Of a stretch of 64,000 nucleotides of DNA, positions 33,989 to 43,746 are shown piece after piece. The notes beneath the pieces are model-generated. The model was given only the letters and a program-made list of their open reading frames with translations, did not search any database and was not told the origin of the DNA. This DNA is from UBA1127 sp034422455 (GTDB lineage: Bacteria; Chloroflexota; Dehalococcoidia; Lucifugimonadales; UBA1127), in the NCBI GenBank assembly GCA_034422455.1, contig DAOUJQ010000008.1:62001-126000 (forward strand), read 5' to 3'. The position numbers and the translations under genes are program-made. The number at the start of each line of letters is the position of its first letter. The stretch's first letter is position 1.

Positions 33989-34076
33989 GGGAATTGTTCC
34001 CCCCTGATGAAAAAATTTTCGTCTTGTATCTGCAACGTGCCAACGCAGCTTCAACACGAAAAACAAAACAATTCCC
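33989..34076. repeat. Palindromic element, copy 3
   Basis: Perfect 10-bp ends GGGAATTGTT (33989-33998) and AACAATTCCC (34067-34076). Core 34020-34062 is identical to 34199-34241. The ends differ from copy 4 but remain complementary. Confidence 0.75.
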
Positions 34077-34173
34077 CGCAGCTACGCGCGCACCGCGACC
34101 CGTTCGCCCTGAGCCTGTCGAAGGGTCCCGCGCAGGCGGGAACCCAGAGGGACGGGACGGACGGCGGCCGGCC

Positions 34174-34253
34174 GATTCGCTTCCCCTCGGTGAATATCCG
34201 TCTTGTATCTGCAACGTGCCAACGCAGCTTCAACACGAAAAGCAAAGCGAATC
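34174..34253. repeat. Palindromic element, copy 4
   Basis: Perfect 9-bp ends GATTCGCTT (34174-34182) and AAGCGAATC (34245-34253) around the same 43-base core as copy 3. Confidence 0.75.
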
Positions 34254-34451
34254 CCCGCAGCTACAGCGATGAAAGGGGGAATAGACTCCTGCAACCCAAT
34301 GCGGCCCCCTCCCCCCTCGTGGGGGAGGGCACCCCCATTTCCGTCGTTCCTGCGCAGGCAGGAACCCAGAGGGGCGGGGCATGGGCAGGGTGACCACCAA
34401 CCAAGCATGTCGCCCCCTCCCCCCTTGTGGGGGAGGGCTGGGGTGGGGGCC

Positions 34452-35729
34452 CTAGAACCGCCCCCGAAGCTGCTTGAACACCACCCCCACCACGATGAAC
34501 AGCACCAGCGCGCACGTCCCGCCGAACAGGAACCCCTCGGAGATGCCGTACGCCCGCACGATGGCCCCCGCCATCGCCGCCCCCACGCTCGTCAGCGCAA
34601 AGTCCAGCATGAACAGGCTCAGCACCCGCCCCCGCAGCGTGTCCGGCACGATGGTCTGGATCAGCGTGTTGTTGGTGGCCATGTAGAACATGTGCATCGC
34701 CCCCATCACGACCATCACGACCATCGACACCGCCAGCGTCGACGTCAGCGCGAAGGCGATCGTCGACAGCGCCGCCCCCATCGCCGCCACGAGCAGCATG
34801 ATCCCCTTCCGCCCCGCGTTGCCCAAGCTCGCCAGCGACACCGTCCCGATCAGCGCCCCAACCCCGAAGGCGGACAGCAGGAAGCCGAGGCCGCGGTCCG
34901 GGTTGTCGAGCACCTCGGCGGCAAACACCGGCATCACGCCGTTGACAAAGGACATCAGGAACAGTGAAGGGATCATCCCCAGCAGGATCAGCGCCAGGAT
35001 CACCGGCGTCTGCACCGCGTACGCCACGCCCTCGCGGAAGTTCGTCAGGAAGGACTGGCCCCGGCTGGCCGTGTAGTCCTCCTGCGGGATGCGCAGCGGG
35101 TACACCAGCACGGCGACGAGGGAGAACGCCACCGCCTGGATGAAGAAGTTGGTCGAAGGGCCCACCACCGCGATCAGGATGCCGCCGATGGCCGGGCCGA
35201 TGATGCGCGTCACCTGGAACGCCGCCGAGTTCAGCGCGATGGCGTTCATCATGTCCCGCCTCGGCACCGAGTTCGCCACCATCGCCTGCCGGAGGGGGTT
35301 GTTCATCGCCCACCCCGCGCCGAAGAGGAACGTGAAGGCGTACAGGTGCCACACCTCGAGGATGTCGGCCCACACCAGCAGCGCGAAGACAAGGCCCAGC
35401 AGCGCCAGGTACACCTGCGTCGCCATCAGCAGCTTGCGGCGGTCCATGCGGTCGGTGAGCACGCCGCCCAGTGGCCCGGCGATCAGGAAGGGCACGCCCC
35501 GCAGGCCGAGCACGGTGCCCGTCGTCAGCGCGTCGCCCGTCAGGTGGAACGCCAGCCAGCCGATGGTGACCTGCTGCACCCAGTTGCCCGCGCTCGCCAT
35601 CAGCGTCGACGTCCACAGCAGCCGGTAGTTGGGGTACCGGAAGGACACGAACGTCCGCAGCCGCGGCCCCCGCCGCCGAATGCGGGCCCGGCGAAGAGCG
35701 GGAGGGTCTTGTGTCGCGCGCTGGTCCAA
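34452..35729 (-). CDS. MFS transporter, MFS_3/EntS-like exporter
   Basis: 425 residues with about 12 transmembrane segments. N-terminal RYPNYRLLWTSTLMASAGNW, then the MFS A-motif-like GPLGGVLTDRMDRRKLLMAT, FLFGAGWAMNNPLRQAMVAN and, in the second half, TIVPDTLRGRVLSLFMLDFA. This is the pattern of the MFS_3 group (EntS-like efflux). Substrate unknown. The start appears to be TTG at 35729 with GGAGGG ten bases upstream; a later start would lose only the Arg-rich N-terminal tail. It is divergent from rex, so the two may share control. Confidence 0.85.
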   Translation of the reverse strand: MDQRATQDPPALRRARIRRRGPRLRTFVSFRYPNYRLLWTSTLMASAGNWVQQVTIGWLAFHLTGDALTTGTVLGLRGVPFLIAGPLGGVLTDRMDRRKLLMATQVYLALLGLVFALLVWADILEVWHLYAFTFLFGAGWAMNNPLRQAMVANSVPRRDMMNAIALNSAAFQVTRIIGPAIGGILIAVVGPSTNFFIQAVAFSLVAVLVYPLRIPQEDYTASRGQSFLTNFREGVAYAVQTPVILALILLGMIPSLFLMSFVNGVMPVFAAEVLDNPDRGLGFLLSAFGVGALIGTVSLASLGNAGRKGIMLLVAAMGAALSTIAFALTSTLAVSMVVMVVMGAMHMFYMATNNTLIQTIVPDTLRGRVLSLFMLDFALTSVGAAMAGAIVRAYGISEGFLFGGTCALVLFIVVGVVFKQLRGRF

Positions 35730-35806
35730 CGGTGGGGGTACCCTCCTGCGTGCTCGCCGAAGCGGCCGGCGGCGTCAACCAAGTATACACCCGCCGCCGC
35801 CGTCCC

Positions 35807-35836
35807 TTGACGCTGCAAACGCCGCATCCCTACAAT
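35807..35836 (+). promoter_or_regulatory. Promoter of rex
   Basis: TTGACG (35807-35812), an 18-base spacer and TACAAT (35831-35836), a near-consensus sigma-70 promoter. Confidence 0.75.
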
Positions 35837-35852
35837 GTGGCGTCTTTCACAA
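35835..35852 (+). promoter_or_regulatory. Rex-like operator overlapping the rex -10
   Basis: ATGTGG-CGTCTT-TCACAA matches the Rex consensus TTGTGA-N6-TCACAA at 10 of 12 positions. It begins in the -10 and covers the start site, so Rex binding would block its own transcription. Confidence 0.65.
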
Positions 35853-35878
35853 GACATCGGAGGAGGCCCGCCAGCGTC

Positions 35879-36508
35879 ATGGAAGTGCCGGAGGTTGTCG
35901 TCAACCGGCTCCCGCAGTACGTGCGGGCGCTCCGGCAGCTCATGGAGCAGGGCAACGACGTCGTCAGCTCCCAGCTGCTCGGCCGCACCCTCCAGATGAC
36001 CCCCGCGCAGATCCGCAAGGACCTCAGCTACTTCGGCCGCTTCGGCAAGCAGGGCCGCGGCTACAACATCGCCTACCTCATCACGGAACTCCGCGACATC
36101 CTCCAGCTCGACCACGACTGGAACATGGCCGTCGTGGGCGTCGGCCGACTGGGGCGGGCGATCATCAGCTACCCGGGCTTCTCGCCGGAGGGCTTCCGCG
36201 TAGTAGCCGCCTTCGACTCGGACGAGCGGCAGGTGGGGCAGAGCATCGGCGGCCTCATCGTCCAGCCGATGGAGGAGCTGCCGGGGACGGTGCGGCAGAA
36301 GGGCATCCAGATCGGCATCGTGGCCGTGCCCGCACAGATGGCCGCAGACGTGGTGGACCAGATCACCAACTGCGGCATCCGCGCCATCCTGAACTACGCG
36401 CCGCTGAACCCGCAGGCGCCGCTGGACGTCAAGGTGCGCAACATAGACCCGGTGCTCTCGCTCCAGTCGATGACGTACTACCTGCGCTCCGACGGCTCCG
36501 CGGGCTAG
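35879..36508 (+). CDS. rex: Redox-sensing transcriptional repressor Rex
   Basis: 209 residues. N-terminal winged helix: PEVVVNRLPQYVRALRQLME, with MTPAQIRKDLSYFGRFGKQG for DNA contact. Rossmann domain: NMAVVGVGRLGRAIISYPGF, then FDSDERQVGQSIGG, VPAQMAADVVDQI and AILNYAPL. It senses NADH/NAD+ and represses respiration and fermentation genes when NADH is low. GGAGGAGG lies about 12 bases before the ATG at 35879. The atp operon converges on it from the other side. Confidence 0.95.
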   Translation: MEVPEVVVNRLPQYVRALRQLMEQGNDVVSSQLLGRTLQMTPAQIRKDLSYFGRFGKQGRGYNIAYLITELRDILQLDHDWNMAVVGVGRLGRAIISYPGFSPEGFRVVAAFDSDERQVGQSIGGLIVQPMEELPGTVRQKGIQIGIVAVPAQMAADVVDQITNCGIRAILNYAPLNPQAPLDVKVRNIDPVLSLQSMTYYLRSDGSAG

Positions 36509-36521
36509 CCCCAAAGAAAGA

Positions 36522-36540
36522 GGCGGCCTCCCCGGCCGCC
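36522..36540. terminator. Hairpin between rex and atpC
   Basis: GGCGGCC (36522-36528) pairs with GGCCGCC (36534-36540). On the minus strand CTTTCTTTGGGG follows, so it best fits as the terminator of the atp operon. Confidence 0.55.
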
Positions 36541-36570
36541 CCGTCAATCGCGATTCCCTGCCGCCGTTGC

Positions 36571-37023
36571 CTACACACCCGCCCCCGGCGGAGGACCGCC
36601 TCCCGCCTGCGGGACGCGGCTTCGGCGCCGCCTCGCCACGGCAACGCGCACCTGCGCCCGGCGCAGGGCCGCCACCGCGCGCTCGAGATCCATGTCGGAC
36701 TCGCGGGAGGCGATGCGCTCCTCGGCGCGGCGCACGGCCTCCTCGGCGCGCTCCAGCACAATCTCGTCCGCCTCCTCCGCCGCGTCAGCAAGGACGGTAA
36801 CCCGGTTGTCCAGGACCTCGAGGAAGCCGCCGGTCACGGCCATCGCCCGTTCCTGCCCGTCCAGCGTGATGCGCAGCTCGCCGGGGCGGAGCGTGGTCAG
36901 CAGCGGAGCGTGGTGCGGCAGGATGCCCAACTCGCCGGCGGTCCCGGGAGCCACGACGGACTCCACCTCGCCGGAGAAGAGCATCCGCTCCGCAGTCACC
37001 ATTTCAAACAGCATGGTCGCCAT
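36571..37023 (-). CDS. atpC: ATP synthase F1 epsilon subunit
   Basis: 150 residues. Beta-sandwich domain: LFEMVTAERMLFSGEVESVV, GTAGELGILPHHAPLLTTLR, VTGGFLEVLDNRVTVLADAA; then the two C-terminal regulatory helices (ADEIVLERAEEAVRRAEERI...). The C-terminus is extended by about 15 Arg/Pro/Gly-rich residues. Last gene of the atp operon, nine bases after atpD. Confidence 0.95.
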   Translation of the reverse strand: MATMLFEMVTAERMLFSGEVESVVAPGTAGELGILPHHAPLLTTLRPGELRITLDGQERAMAVTGGFLEVLDNRVTVLADAAEEADEIVLERAEEAVRRAEERIASRESDMDLERAVAALRRAQVRVAVARRRRSRVPQAGGGPPPGAGV

Positions 37024-37032
37024 GGACTGCTC

Positions 37033-38430
37033 CTAGCCCATCTTCTCAGCGGCTTCCCTGGCCTCCTCGATGGTCCCCACCATGTAGAAGGCCTGCTCCG
37101 GAAGGTCGTCGTGCTTGCCCTCAAGGATCTCCGCAAAGCCGCGGACCGTCTCGGTGATGGGAACGTAGCGGCCCTCGCGGCCCGTGAACGCCTCCGCGAC
37201 GTTCATCGGCTGCGACAGGAACCGCTGCAGCCTGCGGGCACGGCCCACCGTCACCTTGTCTTCCTCGGAGAGCTCCTCAACGCCCAGGATGGCGATGATG
37301 TCCTGCAGGTCACGGTACCGCTGCAGGACCGACTGCACGCCGCGGGCCACGCGGTAGTGCTCGTCGCCCACGACCTGCGGGTCGAGGATGCGGGAGTTGG
37401 ACGCCAGCGGGTCCACCGCCGGGTAGAGCCCCTGCTCCGCGATGGAGCGCTCCAGGGAGATGATGGCGTCCAGGTGGCCGAAGGTGGCGACGATGCCCGG
37501 GTCCGTGTAGTCGTCCGCGGGCACGTAGATGGCCTGCACAGAGGTGATGGAGCCCTTGCTGGTGCTGGTGATTCGCTCCTCCAGCGCGCCCATCTCCGTG
37601 GACAGCGTCGGCTGGTAGCCCACCGCGGAGGGCATGCGGCCCAGCAGCGCCGATACTTCCATGCCCGCCAGAATGTAGCGGTAGATGTTGTCGATGAAGA
37701 GGAGCACGTCCTGCCCCTCGTTGTCGCGGAAGTACTCGGCCATGGTGAGGCCGGTCAGGCCAATGCGCGCGCGCACGCCCGGGGGCTCGTTCATCTGACC
37801 AAAGACGAGGGTGGCGTTGTTGAGCACGCCGGACTCCTTCATCTCGTTCCAGAGGTCGTTGCCCTCGCGGGAGCGCTCACCGACGCCGGCGAACACGGAG
37901 AATCCCTGGTGCACACGGGCGATGTTGTGGATGAGCTCAAGGATGATCACGGTCTTGCCCACACCGGCACCGCCGTAGGCGCCGATCTTTCCGCCGCGGG
38001 CGAAGGGGGAGATGAGGTCGATGACCTTGATGCCGGTCTCCAACATGGAGGTGCTGGTCTCCTGCTCCTCGAAAGCCGGGGGCTCACGGTGGATGGGCCA
38101 TCGCTCCTCGGCGGGGACCTCACCAAGGCCGTCCAGGGGGTCGCCCAAGACGTTGAACAGGCGGCCGAGGGAGCCGCGTCCGACGGGGACGCTGACGGCC
38201 TCGCCCTGGTCGACGGCCTCGGTGCCGCGGGACAGGCCCTCCGTGGGGCCCAGGGCCAGGCATCGCACCCAGCTGTTGCCCAGGTGCTGCTGGACCTCAA
38301 GCACCACCTTCTCGCCATTGACGTCAACGTCGACGGCGGAGTGAACGGCGGGGAGCCCCTCGGAGGGGAACTCGACGTCCACCACCGTTCCGATGACCTG
38401 CACTACGTGTCCAACGGTCCCTCGTGCCAT
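37033..38430 (-). CDS. atpD: ATP synthase F1 beta subunit (catalytic)
   Basis: 465 residues. Seen: GHVVQVIGTVVDVEFPSEGL, the Walker A IGAYGGAGVGKTVIILELI, the catalytic Glu in FAGVGERSREGNDL, GQMNEPPGVRARI, Walker B DVLLFIDNIYRY and SALLGRMPSAVGYQPTLSTE. It carries the catalytic nucleotide site of the H+-ATPase. Standard position between atpG and atpC. Confidence 0.97.
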   Translation of the reverse strand: MARGTVGHVVQVIGTVVDVEFPSEGLPAVHSAVDVDVNGEKVVLEVQQHLGNSWVRCLALGPTEGLSRGTEAVDQGEAVSVPVGRGSLGRLFNVLGDPLDGLGEVPAEERWPIHREPPAFEEQETSTSMLETGIKVIDLISPFARGGKIGAYGGAGVGKTVIILELIHNIARVHQGFSVFAGVGERSREGNDLWNEMKESGVLNNATLVFGQMNEPPGVRARIGLTGLTMAEYFRDNEGQDVLLFIDNIYRYILAGMEVSALLGRMPSAVGYQPTLSTEMGALEERITSTSKGSITSVQAIYVPADDYTDPGIVATFGHLDAIISLERSIAEQGLYPAVDPLASNSRILDPQVVGDEHYRVARGVQSVLQRYRDLQDIIAILGVEELSEEDKVTVGRARRLQRFLSQPMNVAEAFTGREGRYVPITETVRGFAEILEGKHDDLPEQAFYMVGTIEEAREAAEKMG

Positions 38431-38454
38431 GATCCACCTACCTCTTCAGTCGCT

Positions 38455-39318
38455 TCATGATTGGAAGGTCAGGGTGCCGCCGATGATGTCCAGGAGCTCG
38501 TTGGTGATGGCCTCCTGACGCACCTTGTTGGCCTCCAGCGTCAAATCCTTCACCAGCTCCCTGGCGTTGTCCGTGGCGTTGCGCATGGCAACCATGCGAG
38601 CGGACTGCTCGCTGGCGATGCCCTCCAGCACGGCGTGGTAGAGCTCCATCTCCACGTAGCGCGGCAGCAGCGCGTCCAAGACATCCGCCGACACGGGCTC
38701 ATAGATGTAGCCGACGGCGGCGTCCGGAGTCAGCGCGGCCGGGACAACGGGCAGGAGCTGCTGGAGGTGCGGGCGCTGCACAACGGTGTTGATGAACTGG
38801 CCGTAGGAGAGGAAGACGGCGTCCGTCTCCTGGGCCGTGAACGAGTCCATGATGAGCCGGGCCATGGGGACCACGTCCTGCAACGTGGGGCGGTCGCCCA
38901 GACCGTCGAAGACGGCCTGCACGTCGCGGTTGGCGCGCACCATGAAGTCGCGCCCCTTGCGGCCCACGGTGACGACGGACACGGGCGTCCCGGCGTTCTC
39001 ATCCAGGATGAAGGAGCCGGCGTGGCGGTTGAGGTTGCCCGGAAGCGCGCCGCACAGGCCCCGGTCGGGCGTGACGTGCAACAGGGTGACGCGCTGAATG
39101 GGGCGGTTCTCCAGGAGCGGGTGCGGGTTCTCCTCATCGGGCATGCCGGCAAGGTGCGAGAGCAGCTCCGCCATCTTCTCCGCATAGGGCCTGGCAGCCA
39201 TAGTCGCCTGCTGGGCACGGCGCATCTTCACCGCAGCCACCATCTCCATGGCGCGAGTGATCTTGCCCGTGTTCTGCACGGTGCGGATGCGCCTTCGTAT
39301 CTGTCGCAGGCTTGGCAT
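38455..39318 (-). CDS. atpG: ATP synthase F1 gamma subunit
   Basis: 287 residues. Both terminal coiled-coil helices are present: SLRQIRRRIRTVQNTGKITR with AMEMVAAVKMRRAQ at the N-terminus, and RMVAMRNATDNARELVKDLT with NELLDIIGG at the C-terminus; LHVTPDRGLCGALPGNLNR in the middle. It is the rotary shaft. The ATG at 39318 follows the atpA stop by one base. Confidence 0.96.
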   Translation of the reverse strand: MPSLRQIRRRIRTVQNTGKITRAMEMVAAVKMRRAQQATMAARPYAEKMAELLSHLAGMPDEENPHPLLENRPIQRVTLLHVTPDRGLCGALPGNLNRHAGSFILDENAGTPVSVVTVGRKGRDFMVRANRDVQAVFDGLGDRPTLQDVVPMARLIMDSFTAQETDAVFLSYGQFINTVVQRPHLQQLLPVVPAALTPDAAVGYIYEPVSADVLDALLPRYVEMELYHAVLEGIASEQSARMVAMRNATDNARELVKDLTLEANKVRQEAITNELLDIIGGTLTFQS

Positions 39319-39319
39319 G

Positions 39320-40831
<1,512 letters not shown>

Positions 40832-40893
40832 GCCTACCTCCATCCCGCTCCGCGGGACCGTGCTTGTTGCGCCATCGCCACGGATGGCGCGCG

Positions 40894-41439
40894 TTAGACC
40901 ATGCCCTGCGCGAGCGCCCCGCGCAGCGAGCTGAGCCGCTGACGGGCGCTGCCGTCGATGACCCGGTCGCCGACACGGATGACCAGGCCGCCCAGCAGCT
41001 CCGGGTCGACGCCGGCGGTGATGCGGACATCGCCGCCCAAGGCCGCCGAAAGCTGCCCGGCGATGCGGTCCGTGTCGTCGTCCGTCAGCTCGACGGCAGA
41101 GGTCACCTGCACGCGGACGATGCCCTCGGCGGCGTCCACCAGCTCGCGGTAACGCTCGTGGACCTGCGGCAGCACCCCGACGGCACGGGCGCGCGCCAGG
41201 ATGTCCAGGAGATTGCGCGCGCCGTCGCTCAGGTCGGGGAGGACGTGCTGCAACGCGCGGGCGCGCTCGTCGTCGCCGATCTCCGGCGCCTCCATGAGGG
41301 TGACGAACTCCGGCGTGCCGCCCGCGGAGGCGAGGGTCGAAAGCTGCTCGTCCCACTCGGCGACGGCACCGGACTGCTGCGCAAGCTCAAAGAGGGCCTG
41401 CGCATACCGCTTGGACGATGGTTGCCTGCGTCCCGGCAT
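40894..41439 (-). CDS. atpH: ATP synthase F1 delta subunit
   Basis: 181 residues. N-terminal helical domain SSKRYAQALFELAQQSGAVA, central LSDGARNLLDILARARAVGV and C-terminal GGDVRITAGVDPELLGGLVI followed by RVGDRVIDGSARQRL. It is the peripheral-stalk connector. Located between atpF and atpA as usual, three bases from atpF. Confidence 0.95.
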   Translation of the reverse strand: MPGRRQPSSKRYAQALFELAQQSGAVAEWDEQLSTLASAGGTPEFVTLMEAPEIGDDERARALQHVLPDLSDGARNLLDILARARAVGVLPQVHERYRELVDAAEGIVRVQVTSAVELTDDDTDRIAGQLSAALGGDVRITAGVDPELLGGLVIRVGDRVIDGSARQRLSSLRGALAQGMV

Positions 41440-41442
41440 GTG

Positions 41443-41943
41443 CTAGTTCCGCTGCGCCTCAGCGCTCTCGCTGAGGGCCCTTTCGATAAGGTCCCGGTGG
41501 GCGTCGCGGTCCAGGGAGCGGTCAATGACGCGCTCCGCGGCCGTGATGGCCAGGTCGGCGAAGTGCTCGCGCACCTGCTCGATGGCCTGATTGCGCTCCT
41601 GCTCGATCTGCGCCCGCGCCCGCCGGAGAAAGTCCTCCGCCTCCGCTCTTGCCCGAGCCTGCTCTTCCTCGCGGAAGCGCTCGGCGGCCGCCCGGGCCTC
41701 CTCCAGCACCTGCTGACCGGCGCGACGGGTCTCGCCAAGCTGGGCCTCAAGCTCCTCCCGCGCCTTTGTGGACTCCTGCCGAACCTGCTCGGCCTCCGAC
41801 AGCGACTCCTGGATGCGCTCCGAGCGCTGGTCCAGCATGGCCAGAATGCGCTTGTACCCAAAGAAGTACAGCACCGCCAGGAGAATGGCGAAGTTTACGG
41901 CGAATACGAGGAGACTGGGCCAATGAAATCCCAAGTCTGCCAC
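41443..41943 (-). CDS. atpF: ATP synthase Fo b subunit
   Basis: 166 residues. One N-terminal membrane helix (PSLLVFAVNFAILLAVLYFF) followed by a long Glu/Arg/Ala coiled coil (QESLSEAEQVRQESTKAREE..., ALSESAEAQRN at the end). It forms the peripheral stalk. A single b gene is present, so a homodimer is expected. Confidence 0.95.
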   Translation of the reverse strand: MADLGFHWPSLLVFAVNFAILLAVLYFFGYKRILAMLDQRSERIQESLSEAEQVRQESTKAREELEAQLGETRRAGQQVLEEARAAAERFREEEQARARAEAEDFLRRARAQIEQERNQAIEQVREHFADLAITAAERVIDRSLDRDAHRDLIERALSESAEAQRN

Positions 41944-41971
41944 GGAACCCTCCTTTTACCCCAGTGCGCCG

Positions 41972-42205
41972 CTAGGCCACCAGAGCCAGGATGACCGCCA
42001 CGATCAGGGCGTAAATGCCCAATGCCTCTGCGAAGGCGATGGCCAGGATCATGTTGGTCAGGATGGCGCCGCGCGCCTCCGGATTGCGTCCGAGGGCGTT
42101 CATGGCGCCCGCGCCCAGAATGCCGATGCCGAGGCCCGGCCCCAACATACCCAGACCGGCCGCGATGCCCGCAGCCAACAGCTTCAACCCTTCAGTCTCT
42201 ACCAT
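41972..42205 (-). CDS. atpE: ATP synthase Fo c subunit
   Basis: 77 residues, two membrane helices with a polar loop: GLGMLGPGLGIGILGAGAMN, ALGRNPEARG, then FAEALGIYALIVAVILALVA. The Glu in FAEALG is the ion carrier. The Gln and Glu-Ser pattern typical of Na+-binding c subunits is absent, so it is probably proton type. Good ribosome binding site GAGGAACAATGG. Confidence 0.95.
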   Translation of the reverse strand: MVETEGLKLLAAGIAAGLGMLGPGLGIGILGAGAMNALGRNPEARGAILTNMILAIAFAEALGIYALIVAVILALVA

Positions 42206-42261
42206 TGTTCCTCCTTACGCCGCCGTAGTGGATTTTCTTCGGCGGCGCGTTTTGCCCTTGC

Positions 42262-42363
42262 CTAGTCCTGCTGCCTGCTGGCGTACACCGCAAAGACCCC
42301 GCCCACCGCGGCCGCCGCCAGTCCAATTGTGACCACCACCAGCGCCAGGATGACTACGTCCAT
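42262..42363 (-). CDS. 33-residue single-helix membrane ORF in the atp operon
   Basis: Short ORF between atpB and atpE: MDVVILALVVVTIGL, then AAAAVGGVFAVYASRQQD. Almost all hydrophobic with a polar QQD end: one transmembrane helix. AGGAGG lies five bases before the ATG, the best Shine-Dalgarno in the neighbourhood, and its stop is 56 bases before atpE. I do not know a described ATP synthase subunit with this sequence. It could be a small assembly or accessory subunit, or a translational-coupling ORF for atpE. Confidence 0.6.
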   Translation of the reverse strand: MDVVILALVVVTIGLAAAAVGGVFAVYASRQQD

Positions 42364-42444
42364 GTCGCCTCCTCTTTCCGTTCGGCCTCGCCCGGTTTCA
42401 ATGGTCGCGCGGGCGACGCTCGCTCGTGTTACGCGGGGACCCCG

Positions 42445-43458
42445 CTAGTGCTCGCCCTCCGCCTCGTGCGGGGCCACGGCGATGGCCGCGAAGACCACCG
42501 TCAGGCCCGCGAAGATGACGGCCTGGATGAGGCCGACCAGCAGCTCCAGCCCGTAGAAGGGCACGGAGAAGAGGAAGGCCACCAGGAAGGAGGACACGAG
42601 CAGCAGGATCTCACCCGCCGTCATGTTGCCGAAGAGCCTGAAGGTGAAGCTGACCACCCGTACCAGGTGGCTGACTCCCTCAAGCAGGCCAACGAACACG
42701 TCAATGAGCCCCGTCAGGATTCGCCCGCGCAACAGGTTGCCGAAGCGGAAGAACTCGCTGAAGTACCCGATGCCGTGGGCGCGGATGCCCAGGATTTCCA
42801 CAAAGAAGAAGGAGATGAGCGCCAGGGCAAGCGGCATGTTGAGGTCCGTGCCCGCCGGACGCAGGAAGGCCGCCTTGAGATGGCCGTCGTCAATGACGCC
42901 GAAGGACTGGTAGATGGGGAGGAGCGCTATCCAGGAGTTGAAGGCGACGAAGAGGAAGATCGTCGCAATCAGCGGGAACACGCCCCTGCCCTTGCCGGCG
43001 CCCATGACGCTCTCAATGAAGCCCATGAGACCCTCGACGATGGACTCAAGGAGGCCCTGCAGCCGCCCCGGCACGACGCTCATCCTTGCGGTGCCGACGA
43101 CAAAGAGGAGCACCAAGACACCGGACGTCACCAGCGATGAGAGGATGGTGTTGGTGATGACGAAGGAGTTGTCGTCGATGATCTTCGTGGGGTCGTCGTA
43201 CTTCTTGGCGGCCTTGTTGTCGTAGTCCAGGGAATCGCCGGCGTGGTCGCCGAAGACGTATTGCGGAGCAAGGTGGACCTCGGGTTGGTCGAGGGGAAGG
43301 ACGTCGCCGGTCCAGCCCTTGACGACCTCCTCATCGCCGGAGAACTTGTCAACAAAAGCGGCGCCGATGGCGCCGGTGATGAAGCCCGCCAATGCCAACG
43401 CCAAAAGAACAAGGGCCACGAGGACCAGTATTCCCTTGGCGCTGCCGGAACTGACCAC
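42445..43458 (-). CDS. atpB: ATP synthase Fo a subunit
   Basis: 337 residues, longer than most. A first membrane helix (GILVLVALVLLALALAGFIT) is followed by about 70 hydrophilic residues (DKFSGDEEVVKGWTGDVLPL... to DDNSFVI) before the conserved core. The essential Arg (about residue 274) is in VVSFTFRLFGNMTAGE; the last helices contain GLELLVGLIQAVIFAGLTVV. It forms the proton path with c. Follows atpI by five bases. Confidence 0.95.
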   Translation of the reverse strand: MVSSGSAKGILVLVALVLLALALAGFITGAIGAAFVDKFSGDEEVVKGWTGDVLPLDQPEVHLAPQYVFGDHAGDSLDYDNKAAKKYDDPTKIIDDNSFVITNTILSSLVTSGVLVLLFVVGTARMSVVPGRLQGLLESIVEGLMGFIESVMGAGKGRGVFPLIATIFLFVAFNSWIALLPIYQSFGVIDDGHLKAAFLRPAGTDLNMPLALALISFFFVEILGIRAHGIGYFSEFFRFGNLLRGRILTGLIDVFVGLLEGVSHLVRVVSFTFRLFGNMTAGEILLLVSSFLVAFLFSVPFYGLELLVGLIQAVIFAGLTVVFAAIAVAPHEAEGEH

Positions 43459-43463
43459 TCCGT

Positions 43464-43691
43464 CTACTCTCCCTCAGGCCCCTTGTCCTGGTCGCCCAGG
43501 AGTGGCTTGACCATCTGGTACAGGCCGTAGAAGGCAACCGTCGTCCCCAGTACGACTCCGACGATTGTGAACACGACGGTGGTGCCGAGCCACCGGTCCA
43601 TGAAGTATCCCGCGACAATGCCTATCACCACGGACGCGGCGACAAACCACCCGACCCCCATGAGACGCAGAGCAAGAGCCCACGTTGGCAT
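43464..43691 (-). CDS. atpI: ATP synthase protein I (AtpI/AtpZ family)
   Basis: 75 residues, two membrane helices: LMGVGWFVAASVVIGIVAGY, then FMDRWLGTTVVFTIVGVVLG, then TTVAFYGLYQMVKPL. The family helps c-ring assembly. First gene of the atp operon; GAGGTGG precedes the ATG. Confidence 0.88.
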   Translation of the reverse strand: MPTWALALRLMGVGWFVAASVVIGIVAGYFMDRWLGTTVVFTIVGVVLGTTVAFYGLYQMVKPLLGDQDKGPEGE

Positions 43692-43716
43692 ACGCCACCT
43701 CAGAGAAGTCTGGTGA

Positions 43717-43746
43717 ATCTTATCACTACCGATTTGGGCGCGTCAA
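43717..43746 (-). promoter_or_regulatory. Promoter of the atp operon
   Basis: On the minus strand, TTGACG (43746-43741), an 18-base spacer and TAAGAT (43722-43717), leaving a leader of about 20 bases before atpI. Confidence 0.6.

Larger units (their letters stand above)
33606..34451. other. Repeat-rich intergenic region
   Basis: 846 bases with no supportable gene. It contains repeats of the CCCTGAGCCTGTCGAAGGG type (33728, 33851, 34100), of the GCGCAGGC...GAACCCAGAGGGGCGGGG type (33768, 34126, 34341), and two palindromic elements with an identical 43-base core (33989-34076 and 34174-34253). Confidence 0.6.

Noticed and set aside
35629..38460. 943-codon open frame on the plus strand
   Set aside because: It covers rex in another frame and atpC/atpD in antisense; the true genes have clear motifs and the frame reads as low-complexity.
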